Positions 7,589 to 14,574 of a stretch of DNA of 25,451 nt are shown here, in pieces. Origin of the DNA: a virus; IMG/VR virus record IMGVR_UViG_3300006752_000200, positions 1 through 25,451 of that record. One strand, given 5' to 3'. Within the stretch, counting starts at the first letter, position 1, and every line of letters begins with the position of its first letter. The notes below the pieces were generated by a model. That model was not told where the DNA came from, did no database searches, and saw only the letters and a list, made by a program, of their open reading frames with translations. A program made the position numbers and the translations under genes.

Positions 7589-7754
7589 CCCTTATTAGTG
7601 CCTTTAATACCCCTCTTTTAGACCCTTTAGTACCCCCTGAAGGCCACCACGTGATAATCGCGGGTATACTTAAAAAGTCTCTGAAAACTCAGCAATAGCC
7701 CAAATAAGGCACAAACTTGACTCGCTTTCTAGCTTAATGGAGTTATATAAAACT
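7589..7754 (+). promoter_or_regulatory. Intergenic region with C-tract repeats and element B
   Basis: It begins with two similar pyrimidine-rich units (CCCTTATTAGTGCC near 7588 and CCCTTTAGTACCCCC near 7622). Element B (7741-7773: AGTTATATAAAACTATG then TCTGAACCTGTA) lies at the right end and runs into the next gene. TTGACT at 7717-7722 is a possible -35 but the nearest TATATA is 21 bp away. Confidence 0.45.
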
Positions 7755-8474
7755 ATGTCTGAACCTGTAATAGAAACGCCCAATTTAGACCAATTATTCG
7801 ACGAGATTCTCTCTATTTCTGCCTTCGAAGAGGCCCATATTGCCCTTTATGGAGGGCTATCTATACGCGAGGCAGACGACTCAATTCTTAGCCCATATGA
7901 AGGAGATCTCATAGAACTACGAGGCAGATCTTCCTACCAATTCCTCCCAGAGAGTAAGACATGGCACATCAAAATAGAGGCTCCTTTGGTAGACAATCTA
8001 CCGGAGGTTGAGGAGGCCCCCGCCCCCATTCCTTCGCGGATTAAGCGCTCCCCCTCCCCCCACGACAGAGGGCTAATGTACCACAACAAGATAGCGCTAA
8101 TGACCATCGCGCTTCAAGCAACAAGCGCCTACCATAACACTAGAGAGATGTACGTAGCGTTGAGCAAAAGCAGGCTAAATCGCGCCCCCGACTCCCCCCT
8201 TATTAAGAAGTGCATAGTAAAGAACCACTACTCCCCCCTACTGTGTGTATATATGGCTCTTAGACCACAGACAGGCAGTGATTGTACACTGACTAAAGTG
8301 ATGGCACTGTCTTTCATGAAGCTATTAAAAAACGATCTCTTAGGGTCACACCTGTCCGATGTCCAAGAAATCGTCACAAAACGGGGGCAGAACCTATCAT
8401 ATAGACGGATATTTAAAAGACCTGCGAGTTATTTTGCAGATGGTTCGCCTGTTGAGGCTACCTCTGAGGCATAG
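7755..8474 (+). CDS. Hypothetical protein (239 aa)
   Basis: No family recognised. The N-terminal about 75 residues are acidic, a proline-rich linker follows (EEAPAPIPSRIKRSPSPHD), and the C-terminal half is basic and helical (KIALMTIALQATSAYHNTRE, then VMALSFMKLLKNDLLGSHL). This looks like two domains joined by a linker. Two starts are possible: ATG 7737 with no ribosome site, and ATG 7755 with GGAG at 7739-7742 (12-base spacing), which I prefer. Both lie in or beside an element B copy, so if that element is a promoter the message would be almost leaderless. Confidence 0.7.
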   Translation: MSEPVIETPNLDQLFDEILSISAFEEAHIALYGGLSIREADDSILSPYEGDLIELRGRSSYQFLPESKTWHIKIEAPLVDNLPEVEEAPAPIPSRIKRSPSPHDRGLMYHNKIALMTIALQATSAYHNTREMYVALSKSRLNRAPDSPLIKKCIVKNHYSPLLCVYMALRPQTGSDCTLTKVMALSFMKLLKNDLLGSHLSDVQEIVTKRGQNLSYRRIFKRPASYFADGSPVEATSEA

Positions 8475-8881
8475 ATTTGTATTTACCCCCTAGAAAACGG
8501 ACACTAGAACCTATCATAAGAGGTATTTATAATGGTCACAGCTTTTGTAGCCCAATGATTACAGGGGTTTACGCGACCTAGAGGCTCACAAGAGAAAGTT
8601 ATGGAGTCTGGAGTCTAAGGAAAAGTTTGTATTTACCCCCTATAGAAAGCACACCCGCAGAGAAAGTTTGTATCTCACGGGGGGGAAAAGCACACCTAGA
8701 GAGTGGTATATTAGGCGTGGATTTGTGGTTATCGTCTACCTGATGAGCCTCAAGGAAAAGTTCTAAGAGGTAAACGGGCTTGGTTCTTATGAGTGAGGGC
8801 GTTGACTGAGTGAAGTGATCTTCAATCAAAGGTTAAGCATGTCAAATGAGGTAATTCAGCGCCTGAAATGAGTGAGCGCAG
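8475..8881 (+). repeat. Non-coding stretch with GTTTGTAT repeats
   Basis: Three related units occur. ATTTGTATTTACCCCCTAG starts at 8475. GTTTGTATTTACCCCCTA starts at 8625 and is followed by AGAAAGCACACC. GTTTGTATCTCAC starts at 8666 and is followed by a run of G and then AAAAGCACACC. Short AGAAAGTT and GGAAAAGTT motifs recur, as in the other non-coding regions. An 11-codon frame at 8839-8871 starts with the same bases (ATGTCAAATGAG) as the gene at 9141 and may be a duplicated start remnant. No convincing gene is present. Confidence 0.5.
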
Positions 8882-8986
8882 ACTTTCCTAAAACTACCCT
8901 TGAACCTGTATGCGGATAAGTGGATATAGCTCACAATTTAGGTGTTTGAAAAGCCTCGCATACGGGTTTTCATACTGATATGCGAG
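8882..8986 (+). promoter_or_regulatory. Element B followed by competing hairpins
   Basis: Element B is at 8882-8915 (ACTTTCCTAAAACTACC then CTTGAACCTGTATGCGG). Downstream CTCGCATA (8955-8962) pairs perfectly with TATGCGAG (8979-8986). GTATGCG (8908-8914) can instead pair with CGCATAC (8957-8963), so the two stems exclude one another. Confidence 0.45.
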
Positions 8987-9036
8987 CGTTATATAAAGGG
9001 CAAAAAAACAAATTCGCGAGGAAATGCAAAGAACTA

Positions 9037-9065
9037 TTGAAACCTGTAACGAGATATGATATACT
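9037..9065 (+). promoter_or_regulatory. Sigma70-like promoter before the accessory operon
   Basis: TTGAAA at 9037-9042, a 17-bp spacer, and TATACT at 9060-9065. The -35 side (GAACTATTGAAACCTGTAAC) also resembles the right half of element B. Confidence 0.7.
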
Positions 9066-9070
9066 ATGTA

Positions 9071-9135
9071 TGTGATGTGAACCGACGACGACCCGTTGGT
9101 GCGCCCCTCACAACCCCCGAAATCTCAAAGGAGAT
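9071..9135 (+). promoter_or_regulatory. Structured 5' leader
   Basis: TGTGA at 9076-9080 can pair with TCACA at 9108-9112, enclosing a second stem (CCGACG with CGTTGG, one G-U pair). CCCCC follows, then ATCTC-AAAG-GAGAT (9122-9135), which puts the Shine-Dalgarno into a 5-bp hairpin 5 bases before the ATG at 9141. Confidence 0.55.
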
Positions 9136-9140
9136 ACTGA

Positions 9141-9764
9141 ATGTCAAATGAGTACAATGACACCCCAACTTTCTCGGACCGTGTGCGACGGTTCCCGAAC
9201 AAAACTTTGCGCGAGGCGATCTTCGAGGTACGCATCGAGAAGCTTAACGAGTTGCTTGCTGAGCTGATCGCTGATGGAGAGAAACCCTCAGAAGCCAAAC
9301 AATACTGCGCGAAGAAGCTTAAGGGTATTCCTAATATCACAACGAGCGTACCGAATAAGAGAAACCCCGCACGACGAGGAATCCGTTCCCCTAGAGAGCT
9401 TACTGAGATCCTCGATCTTAAGGTCATGCAATGCGAGGTAGACCGCCCCCGATCACCCGCAGGCTTTATATTTACAGTGTCGTATCTTGGATCTATGCGT
9501 AACTATCATATAAGTCATTCGATACTTGGCAAACTCAATCACCTTGATGAGCGGCCTGCATTCATGGACGCATCTGCTGAGAGCAAACGCTCTGTAGAGC
9601 GTCAAATGACTCCCCGAAAGTACACGCACCACACAGAGGATCAACGTCGTATTAAAACGGACGGAACTACGGGCTCTCGCATGAGGTTTGAACGCAACCT
9701 CCATACTAGGGTTGACGTGTTCTCTAATGAGCATTCACCCTTACGCAATAGAGACGACGACTAA
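9141..9764 (+). CDS. Hypothetical basic protein (207 aa)
   Basis: Not recognised. The product is strongly charged. The first 80 residues are a probable helical region (TLREAIFEVRIEKLNELLAE, then LIADGEKPSEAKQYCAKKL), and the C-terminal third is rich in Arg, His, Thr and Asp and looks disordered (RKYTHHTEDQRRIKTDGTTG). The high positive charge is compatible with binding DNA or RNA. A strong promoter, a folded leader and AAAGGAG support high expression. It is followed after 2 bp by a GTG-start gene and belongs to the 9141-10161 operon. Confidence 0.75.
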   Translation: MSNEYNDTPTFSDRVRRFPNKTLREAIFEVRIEKLNELLAELIADGEKPSEAKQYCAKKLKGIPNITTSVPNKRNPARRGIRSPRELTEILDLKVMQCEVDRPRSPAGFIFTVSYLGSMRNYHISHSILGKLNHLDERPAFMDASAESKRSVERQMTPRKYTHHTEDQRRIKTDGTTGSRMRFERNLHTRVDVFSNEHSPLRNRDDD

Positions 9765-9766
9765 AC

Positions 9767-10045
9767 GTGAGAGCGGTAATTCAATGCCTCCCCCTTGAGG
9801 GGCGTGATGTTATCCCTAGACTGCTTGGTGATTTCGCTGTGACTCATCAGCCTTCTTGGGCGAACAACCACATCTTGGTCGCTACTACCCCAGAGGACAA
9901 GCTTCTGATGTACGTAGCAAAACGCAACCTTAGCCTTAGCGCGCCATCTCAGGCGCTATTCAAGCTCCGATCTTCGCGAGGCGATCTTACCCTAGCGGTA
10001 ACCCACACTGTCACAATGGTGACACTGCATATTCATAAGGACTAA
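9767..10045 (+). CDS. Hypothetical protein (92 aa, GTG start)
   Basis: Unknown family. The frame starts at GTG 9767, two bases after the previous stop; the only upstream purine-rich sequence is GAGACGACGA, so the start is less secure than its neighbours'. The protein alternates short beta-like hydrophobic runs (WANNHILVATTPEDKLLMYV, GDLTLAVTHTVTMVTLHIHK) with a Ser-rich middle. It has no membrane helix and no metal motif. Its gene ends 5 bp before a very small membrane-protein gene. Confidence 0.62.
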   Translation: MRAVIQCLPLEGRDVIPRLLGDFAVTHQPSWANNHILVATTPEDKLLMYVAKRNLSLSAPSQALFKLRSSRGDLTLAVTHTVTMVTLHIHKD

Positions 10046-10050
10046 ACGTC

Positions 10051-10161
10051 ATGGACATCCTAACAGACCTCATCTTGCTCCCTCTAGTGCTTGCGCTTGC
10101 TGTGATTGAGTCATTCCCCCTCTTGACTGTAGCGGGTATCGTCGTGTATTACGGAGTGTAA
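10051..10161 (+). CDS. Very small membrane protein (36 aa)
   Basis: ATG at 10051 to TAA at 10159-10161 encodes 36 residues that are almost wholly hydrophobic (LTDLILLPLVLALAVIESF, then PLLTVAGIVVYYGV). This gives one long or two short membrane segments. AAGGA at 10037-10041 lies 9 bases before the ATG and the gene follows the previous stop by 5 bp, ending just before a new promoter. The length and composition resemble phage micro-proteins that act at the inner membrane, such as small holins or exclusion peptides, but nothing decides between them. Confidence 0.62.
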   Translation: MDILTDLILLPLVLALAVIESFPLLTVAGIVVYYGV

Positions 10162-10189
10162 ATAAACTCATTACAGATTCAAAATAAAC

Positions 10190-10218
10190 TTGCTAAGATA
10201 AATAGATCCTGCTATTAT
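10190..10218 (+). promoter_or_regulatory. Sigma70-like promoter, TTGCTAAGA family
   Basis: TTGCTA at 10190-10195, a 17-bp spacer, and TATTAT at 10213-10218. Confidence 0.74.
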
Positions 10219-10223
10219 GTATA

Positions 10224-10290
10224 TGTGAACCGCACCGACACACTGTCATAAGCGCTTCATTCACAACCCCCTGATTGACTAAGGAGTCAA
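10224..10290 (+). promoter_or_regulatory. Structured 5' leader with Shine-Dalgarno hairpin
   Basis: TGTGAA (10224-10229) is complementary to TTCACA (10260-10265). CCCCC follows at 10267-10271. TTGACT-AAGG-AGTCAA (10275-10290) then holds the Shine-Dalgarno in a 6-bp hairpin just before the ATG at 10295. It is the clearest member of the leader family. Confidence 0.6.
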
Positions 10291-10294
10291 CATT

Positions 10295-11149
10295 ATGTCT
10301 ACAAAGACAACTACTGCCGAAGAAACTATTGCCCCGATTGCGACAGCAACGCCTACAAACGAAGGCGCGTTCAGCATCGCTGACTTGGCCGCGCCTGTAT
10401 TCTCTGAGGAGCTTGCTAACGAGAGCCTGTGTATCGACAACGAGGCTGATGTTCCGGCACTGCCCCCTGTGCTCGCACAGCTCCCGAATGTAAAACATGG
10501 AGCATTTGATGCGCTGAATGGCAACCCAACGTTTACTGCGCTCAAGAAGCTCTGTGCGGTGGCAACCAACAAGAACGAACCGCAGACGATTGTGACTTCG
10601 ATTGGCAAGATTGATTTCAATCGTGGCGCTTCTCGCTCTGATCTTTCGTGGAGCCTTACCGACTTCCGCACTAAGAAGAACCCGACACAGGCTCGGCTTA
10701 AGAACATTGAGATCCTCAAAGCGGTTGCTGTGCCGGGCCTCTCGATCAAGCAGCTGAAGGACTCATCATCCCGCAATCTCGTCAAGGGTCAAGGACAACT
10801 CATGAGTCACATCACGACGCTCGCGCTTCTTCGGAGCACATCATCGTGGCACTCATTTACAACCGTCGAGCAGGCTCACTACTTTAATCGGGCGCACACC
10901 AACGCTGATGCGGTGATCTGCTACCCATTTGGAACTTCGCTTGAAGGTGTTTGTCTCGCTACAGCGATGACGATCGCAGGCGGCTCCAATCTCTTCACAG
11001 TGTCAATCTACAATGGGTTCGCTACCGCGCTTGATCTTGGGCTGATCACGCTCCCCGAAGGCATCCTCGCTGAAGACGCTCCGCAACCCTCAGTGTGGAA
11101 GATCCCTGTCGTCAAGAACCCATTCGCAACGCTGACTATGGAGGCGTAG
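10295..11149 (+). CDS. Hypothetical protein (284 aa), paralogue of the 14575-15255 product
   Basis: No known family. The N-terminal 20 residues are Thr/Ala-rich and probably disordered, followed by FSIADLA at 26-32, PPVLAQLPNVKHGAFDALNG at 57-76, a basic middle, a helical stretch QLMSHITTLALLRSTSSWHS (168-187) and a Gly/Ala-rich C-terminal part. FSLADLA, LAPVFANPRHAYDIIKGN and QLVSLCTIARLVACFATYL occur in the same order in the product of 14575-15255, which suggests a duplicated and diverged gene. A strong promoter and structured leader predict abundant expression. The codon pattern is GC-richer than that of the genes before 9000. Roles in DNA binding, or in host takeover early in infection, are guesses. 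Confidence 0.78.
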   Translation: MSTKTTTAEETIAPIATATPTNEGAFSIADLAAPVFSEELANESLCIDNEADVPALPPVLAQLPNVKHGAFDALNGNPTFTALKKLCAVATNKNEPQTIVTSIGKIDFNRGASRSDLSWSLTDFRTKKNPTQARLKNIEILKAVAVPGLSIKQLKDSSSRNLVKGQGQLMSHITTLALLRSTSSWHSFTTVEQAHYFNRAHTNADAVICYPFGTSLEGVCLATAMTIAGGSNLFTVSIYNGFATALDLGLITLPEGILAEDAPQPSVWKIPVVKNPFATLTMEA

Positions 11150-11154
11150 GGTTT

Positions 11155-11553
11155 ATGACTGCAACGAGAAAATACGAGCCTATCCTGATGTATGGGCGGT
11201 TCTTAAGCATCCTCGATACTGCGGAGCTGTTTACGTTTGCTTGTAGCAGTTGCCACTCACAAAGGGTTAACAACCCTAGTGGCAAAATCTACCCCAACTG
11301 TAGCAAGTGTCGGGTACATAATCTTCGCGCAGGCTTACCCCCTCTGAAGAGTATGTTCGATGAATATGGACGCCCCAACTCGCTCAACGAGCAATTCACG
11401 ATGGACTTCGTGATGCGGGTCGTGACCCACCGCTTTGAGCAGATCTGCGCGTCCTATACGGATGATGATATACAAGACGCTCTCGCCACCGCACTAGGGC
11501 GCTTCGTGTCCGAAAATAGCCTCCCCCGACCTACACCAACGGTGAATGTTTAA
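11155..11553 (+). CDS. Hypothetical zinc-ribbon protein (132 aa)
   Basis: CxxC pairs at C30/C33 and C49/C52 (FACSSCHSQRV, then NCSKCRVH) with His 34 and His 55 nearby form a probable zinc ribbon in the first half. The second half is acidic and helical (YTDDDIQDALATALGRFVSE). Zinc ribbons of this size are often nucleic-acid or protein adaptors; no specific family is recognised. The ATG at 11155 has GGAGG at 11140-11144 and AGGG closer in, and starts 5 bp after the 10295 gene ends. The frame extends back to 11095 inside that gene, which I do not accept. The end overlaps the lipoprotein gene by 8 bp. Confidence 0.72.
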   Translation: MTATRKYEPILMYGRFLSILDTAELFTFACSSCHSQRVNNPSGKIYPNCSKCRVHNLRAGLPPLKSMFDEYGRPNSLNEQFTMDFVMRVVTHRFEQICASYTDDDIQDALATALGRFVSENSLPRPTPTVNV

Positions 11554-11929
11554 GATCCTCCCTATGGTGGTTATCACTCTCCTACTAGGATGCACCGCCC
11601 CCTATGACCAAGAGTGTTGTCTGCGCCTGAGAGGGCTCACACAGTTTCAACGTTCTTATGCGATCAGGACAAATAAACTGGTTAAGTTTAAACGGGTCAA
11701 CCCTAGAGAGATTCGACATTTCTGCAGAGCGACCCCGCCTCTTCAGGTATGCGCTGTAGTAGAACTCGCTGAGCATTATGCACCGGACGGCCTACCACGC
11801 CCTCTAGGTACGTTGTCCAACGGGTTCTACAACAAAGTATGGAGTTTACGATGTGGCTACAAGACGTTAAGGGCTAAGACGCCATATACGCTTAAGTGCC
11901 CATCGGTTCAGCCTATCATAGTGGATTGA
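11546..11929 (+). CDS. Putative lipoprotein (127 aa)
   Basis: The N-terminus MFKILPMVVITLLLGC is a compact type II signal peptide with a lipobox (LLGC) at residues 13-16, so the mature chain should begin at the lipidated C16 and face the periplasm. The remaining 111 residues are basic and contain six further cysteines (including CC at 24-25), so disulfides are likely in the periplasm. Phage lipoproteins include outer-membrane spanins and superinfection-exclusion proteins. This one is longer than most o-spanins and is far from the i-spanin-like gene at 16814, so exclusion or envelope modification is an equally good guess. It is the last gene of the 10295-11929 operon. Confidence 0.68.
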   Translation: MFKILPMVVITLLLGCTAPYDQECCLRLRGLTQFQRSYAIRTNKLVKFKRVNPREIRHFCRATPPLQVCAVVELAEHYAPDGLPRPLGTLSNGFYNKVWSLRCGYKTLRAKTPYTLKCPSVQPIIVD

Positions 11930-11934
11930 CGAGA

Positions 11935-11961
11935 CGCGCAGAGTTTGGCAAGCTTTGCGCG
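11935..11961 (+). terminator. Strong GC-rich hairpin after the lipoprotein gene
   Basis: CGCGCAGAG (11935-11943) pairs with CTTTGCGCG (11953-11961) with one G-U pair, and the loop can zip further. It begins 5 bp after the stop at 11929 and is followed by GTTTGTT, a weak T-tract. An intrinsic terminator is likely, though not textbook. Confidence 0.55.
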
Positions 11962-12023
11962 GTTTGTTCGGCCGAGACATATGACAGCATAAGCAAAGCA
12001 AGCCACCGCGCGGAAAGGCTAAC

Positions 12024-12044
12024 CACTAAGAGTAGTGATTTTTT
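12024..12044 (+). terminator. Short hairpin with T6 tract
   Basis: CACTA-AGAG-TAGTG (12024-12037) followed by A and six T (12039-12044). The 5-bp stem is short, but the U-tract is good. It may back up the hairpin at 11935. Confidence 0.5.
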
Positions 12045-12137
12045 GTGAGCGGAGCATCAAGCAAAAGTTAAGCTAAAGCGCGCGGGAAAGTGACTGTAAA
12101 AGGTACAAGAGAAAGTTTAAACTTGATTTGACCAAAA

Positions 12138-12192
12138 GGAGGTTAAGCAAAAGTTCTTGTTAAAAGGTCACAAGGAGGTTAAGTAAAAGTTC
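12138..12192 (+). repeat. Direct repeat pair GGAGGTTAAGYAAAAGTTC
   Basis: Two copies of GGAGGTTAAG(C/T)AAAAGTTC start at 12138 and 12174, 36 bp apart. No open frame follows either one. Shorter GCAAAAGTTAAGC and AGAGAAAGTTTAA variants lie just upstream. Confidence 0.65.
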
Positions 12193-12219
12193 GAAAATCA
12201 AGTTAATGCGGAGCTATCC

Positions 12220-12329
12220 GCAAGTGATGCAAGACGTTGACGCAAGTACCGCAAGACGTTTGTGCAAGTGATACAAGACGTTGACGCAAGTGATGCAAGT
12301 CATGCTGTCGAGTCATGCAAGTCATGCTG
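12220..12329 (+). repeat. Five 22-bp tandem iterons
   Basis: Units at 12220-12241, 12242-12263, 12264-12285, 12286-12307 and 12308-12329. The first three share GCAAG, then NNNCAAGACGTT; the last two end in CAAGTCATGCTG. Unit length is exactly constant. Iterons of about 20 bp, one per two helical turns, are typical replication-initiator or repressor sites. They lie directly upstream of the promoter at 12364-12411. Confidence 0.8.
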
Positions 12330-12363
12330 ATTCGCCACTCTGGTGCGTTACACATTCAACCAT

Positions 12364-12411
12364 ACTTTTCTAAAACTTTTACTTGACACGTCGCTCTCCG
12401 TGATATATAAC
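12364..12411 (+). promoter_or_regulatory. Strong sigma70 promoter fused to element B
   Basis: ACTTTTCTAAAACTTTTAC (12364-12382) precedes a consensus TTGACA at 12383-12388, a 17-bp spacer and TATAAC at 12406-12411. The upstream half matches the promoter at 14463-14510, including GTTACACATTCAA before it. Confidence 0.78.
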
Positions 12412-12435
12412 GTTATTATGTTATTGTGTTACTGT

Positions 12436-12490
12436 TGATTCGCTGTTGAATCATCAAACATTTGCCCCCTGAAACGTTGGAGATACAACG
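12436..12490 (+). promoter_or_regulatory. Structured 5' leader
   Basis: TGATTC-GCTGTT-GAATCA (12436-12453) forms a 6-bp hairpin. A CCCCC tract follows near 12465. CGTTG-GAGATA-CAACG (12475-12490) then encloses the Shine-Dalgarno two bases before the ATG at 12493. Confidence 0.5.
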
Positions 12491-12492
12491 CT

Positions 12493-13275
12493 ATGTTTAC
12501 GCCTTCATTTACGCCTCAAATGTCTGCTATCGCTAAATCAACTGAATACCTGTTGACGCGCCCTAACAATCCGTTTTATGCAAACACTGTTTTCTCTCTG
12601 TTCAACCACCTTCAAAACGATGATAACGCGCGTACACCCTACGAAATCTACACCGCGCTACACACTCATATGATGCGTCTCTGCGGTACCTCATACACTG
12701 AAACTCCTGATCTTAACGCCTCTATCCTCTGCACTGCTCTGATCGAACTCTTACATACTCATGAATTTTCCGACCTCGACAAACGACACGTGAACCGCCT
12801 CTCTGATAATGCCACCTTGCTTGACCTTGTGTTTTATCATGACTTCGTGATGATTGAACACTCACCACACTTTAATGAATTTATGCATTGTGTACGCTAT
12901 GTCAATAAACATATCCCGATCTCAAAACGTATAAATGATATTAATGCAATTATGAACACGCTCTCATATGCTGACTACGTTGACATCTCTTTTACTGATC
13001 ACCGCGTTATTGCTTACTACATGAACGCATATGCTAACCGATATAAATTATCTCTCGCAACCTTCATTGACGCTCTGTTCACTTTCTACTCTGCATCTAA
13101 CTTCGCGTCCAATGCATCCCATGTTATCGCGTTTAATGACATGACTGCATACAATGACTTTGTGGATCTGTACCGATTCGTCACACATCACGATATCGAA
13201 ATTAACGACAACACCATACCCTTTGTTATTGACTCGTTCACCGCGTTAACATGCGCTCAAATGTCTTCGACCTGA
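12493..13275 (+). CDS. Hypothetical protein (260 aa)
   Basis: Unknown family. It is rich in His, Phe, Tyr, Asn and Asp and poor in Gly and Lys, with helix-prone segments throughout (YANTVFSLFNHLQNDDN, ILCTALIELLHTHEFSDLD, YYMNAYANRYKLSLATFID). No signal peptide, membrane helix or catalytic motif was seen. The consensus promoter, folded leader and GGAG before the ATG make it a convincing and probably highly expressed gene. The coding strand has far more C than G, unlike the genes before 9000. It sits alone between two non-coding blocks, so a role tied to the iteron array, such as an initiator or regulator, is possible but only positional. Confidence 0.78.
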   Translation: MFTPSFTPQMSAIAKSTEYLLTRPNNPFYANTVFSLFNHLQNDDNARTPYEIYTALHTHMMRLCGTSYTETPDLNASILCTALIELLHTHEFSDLDKRHVNRLSDNATLLDLVFYHDFVMIEHSPHFNEFMHCVRYVNKHIPISKRINDINAIMNTLSYADYVDISFTDHRVIAYYMNAYANRYKLSLATFIDALFTFYSASNFASNASHVIAFNDMTAYNDFVDLYRFVTHHDIEINDNTIPFVIDSFTALTCAQMSST

Positions 13276-14140
13276 CACGCCTTGAATCGCCTGTGATTGA
13301 TTAAACGCGCCCCCACTATGTCCTGATACCTAAATCAAACATACGCGTCTTACAATTCAATCTACGTATTGATACTCCCCCCGCGTCACCGCTCACATTT
13401 ATATAAACCCGCGCCCCTCACCGCCCCAACCTAAACGCGCATACCTTCCCCCTAGAGCCACCGCCCTAGAGCCGCCCCTCATAAGACAAGTAAGTCAAGT
13501 ACCGCGCAAAAGTATATCAAGACGAATGAATGCAGAGGACTAAGTAAGATGCATTGCTTAAGTTAATAAAGAAGCTGTCGTCAATTCAACAAGTAAAGTA
13601 TTCCAAGAAGCAAAGAGAATTCATGTAAGTCATCTGGAGCTGCGTTGATTTTTATCAAGCCATGTCCGCGCGACCACCTAGCCCTGTGAACGAAGACGAA
13701 AAGAGCTGTGACCATTCATAAAGAGCTCGCGCAAAAGTAATAAAGAGCTTATCGAAAGAGCCGCAAGAGCTATCATACAGGTCGCTGAGTAAAGTAATCC
13801 CCCTGAGACGAATAAGTAAACTATAAAAGTATTGTAAGTAAAGTACTGTGATCAAGATCATTAAGAGAAGTGATACGAGGTTAATAAGTAATTATCGTGC
13901 GGAGAAGTGTCTATGGCTATTGTCACGGAAGTTGAGGAAAAGTTTTAAGCAAAAGTAACTCACGCGAGTGACGTACTACTGATGCTTCCCCACTGCGCCC
14001 CTAGTTACTTGCTTCACTTAGGCAGTGCTACAAAAAGAAGGCTTTACTAATACTGCGGTGTTAAAGAGAAAGTTTCGGAACGGCTTTTCCTAAGAGAAAG
14101 TTACGCGCGCTTCGCGCTTGCGAGGCTACACGCACCCCTG
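13276..14140. other. Non-coding region with a switch from C-rich to purine-rich sequence
   Basis: The plus strand is C-rich up to about 13480 (with CCCTAGAGCC twice near 13450-13475) and then becomes purine-rich to about 14110. The purine-rich part carries repeated AAAGAGCT, AAGTAAAGTA, GCAAAAGT and AGAGAAAGTT motifs. There is no convincing gene. An 11-codon frame at 13913-13948 has GGAG in front but is too short to call. GCGCG-CTT-CGCGC near 14106 is a small hairpin. Confidence 0.5.
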
Positions 14141-14170
14141 CCTACACGCACCTACACGCGCCTACACCCG
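14141..14170 (+). repeat. Three 10-bp tandem repeats
   Basis: CCTACACGCA, CCTACACGCG and CCTACACCCG in direct succession; a related GGCTACACGCA precedes them. Confidence 0.7.
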
Positions 14171-14176
14171 CCCATA

Positions 14177-14227
14177 TGCATCTGCAACTCACTTGCATCT
14201 GCAACTCACTTGCATCTGCTGTTCACT
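14177..14227 (+). repeat. Three 17-bp tandem repeats
   Basis: TGCATCTGCAACTCACT at 14177-14193 and 14194-14210 is exact; the third unit at 14211-14227 differs in three bases. TGCATCTGCA contains a partial palindrome. Confidence 0.8.
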
Positions 14228-14245
14228 TGAACCGAACGATGAACC

Positions 14246-14321
14246 TTGTACAAACCTCCAACCTTGTACAACGTTGTACAACCTTTTCAACCCTGTACAA
14301 CCACGCCCCGACCTTGTACAA
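14246..14321. repeat. Left cluster of TTGTACAA palindromes
   Basis: TTGTACAA at 14246, 14264, 14274 and 14314, and CTGTACAA at 14293. Start-to-start distances are 18, 10, 19 and 21 bp, close to one or two helical turns. The same octamer clusters at 15721-15801 and I saw it nowhere else in the window. It looks like a protein-binding array next to the parS-like site at 14344. Confidence 0.78.
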
Positions 14322-14343
14322 CGTCCACCGGCGGACACCGTTA

Positions 14344-14359
14344 TGTTTCACGTGAAACG
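14344..14359. other. parS: parS-like ParB-binding site, left copy
   Basis: TGTTTCACGTGAAACG contains a perfect 14-bp palindrome and matches the chromosomal parS consensus TGTTTCACGTGAAACA at 15 of 16 positions. An identical copy lies at 15676-15691. No parA or parB gene is visible in the window, so a host ParB or a phage gene elsewhere would have to bind it. An A5-T8-A-T8 tract follows at 14383-14404. Confidence 0.75.
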
Positions 14360-14462
14360 TTCCACGACCCTGTGACGCGTTCAAAAATTTTTTTTATTTT
14401 TTTTCGCGCCCAAAACCTCAACGAAATCATACACTTACGCCCGACGTTACACATTCAATGTG

Positions 14463-14510
14463 ACTTTTCTAAAACTTTCTCTTGACACCACCGCGCCCCC
14501 CGTATATATT
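14463..14510 (+). promoter_or_regulatory. Strong sigma70 promoter fused to element B
   Basis: ACTTTTCTAAAACTTTCTC (14463-14481) precedes TTGACA at 14482-14487, a 17-bp spacer and TATATT at 14505-14510. It is nearly identical upstream to the promoter at 12364-12411. Confidence 0.78.
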
Positions 14511-14515
14511 GATAT

Positions 14516-14566
14516 TGTGATCGTCGCTGTGACGCTTCACACCACACCCCTTGACTCCAACGGGAG
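14516..14566 (+). promoter_or_regulatory. Structured 5' leader
   Basis: TGTGA (14516-14520, and again 14528-14532) can pair with TCACA (14537-14541). A C-tract follows, then CTCC-AACG-GGAG (14555-14566), with the Shine-Dalgarno in the right arm, 8 bases before the ATG at 14575. Confidence 0.52.
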
Positions 14567-14574
14567 ACACCGAT

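Noticed and set aside
8599-8829. Minus-strand 76-codon frame
   Set aside because: Lies in the repeat-containing gap and has no ribosome site or recognisable features.
13655-13861. Minus-strand 68-codon frame
   Set aside because: Lies in the purine-rich non-coding region and has no supporting signals.
13913-13948. 11-codon frame with GGAG upstream
   Set aside because: Too short and not near an operon; probably chance.
14118-14485. Two overlapping plus-strand open frames of 79-85 codons
   Set aside because: They are translations of the tandem repeats, the TTGTACAA cluster and the parS-like site (giving FHVKR and VSRET strings), with no ribosome site.
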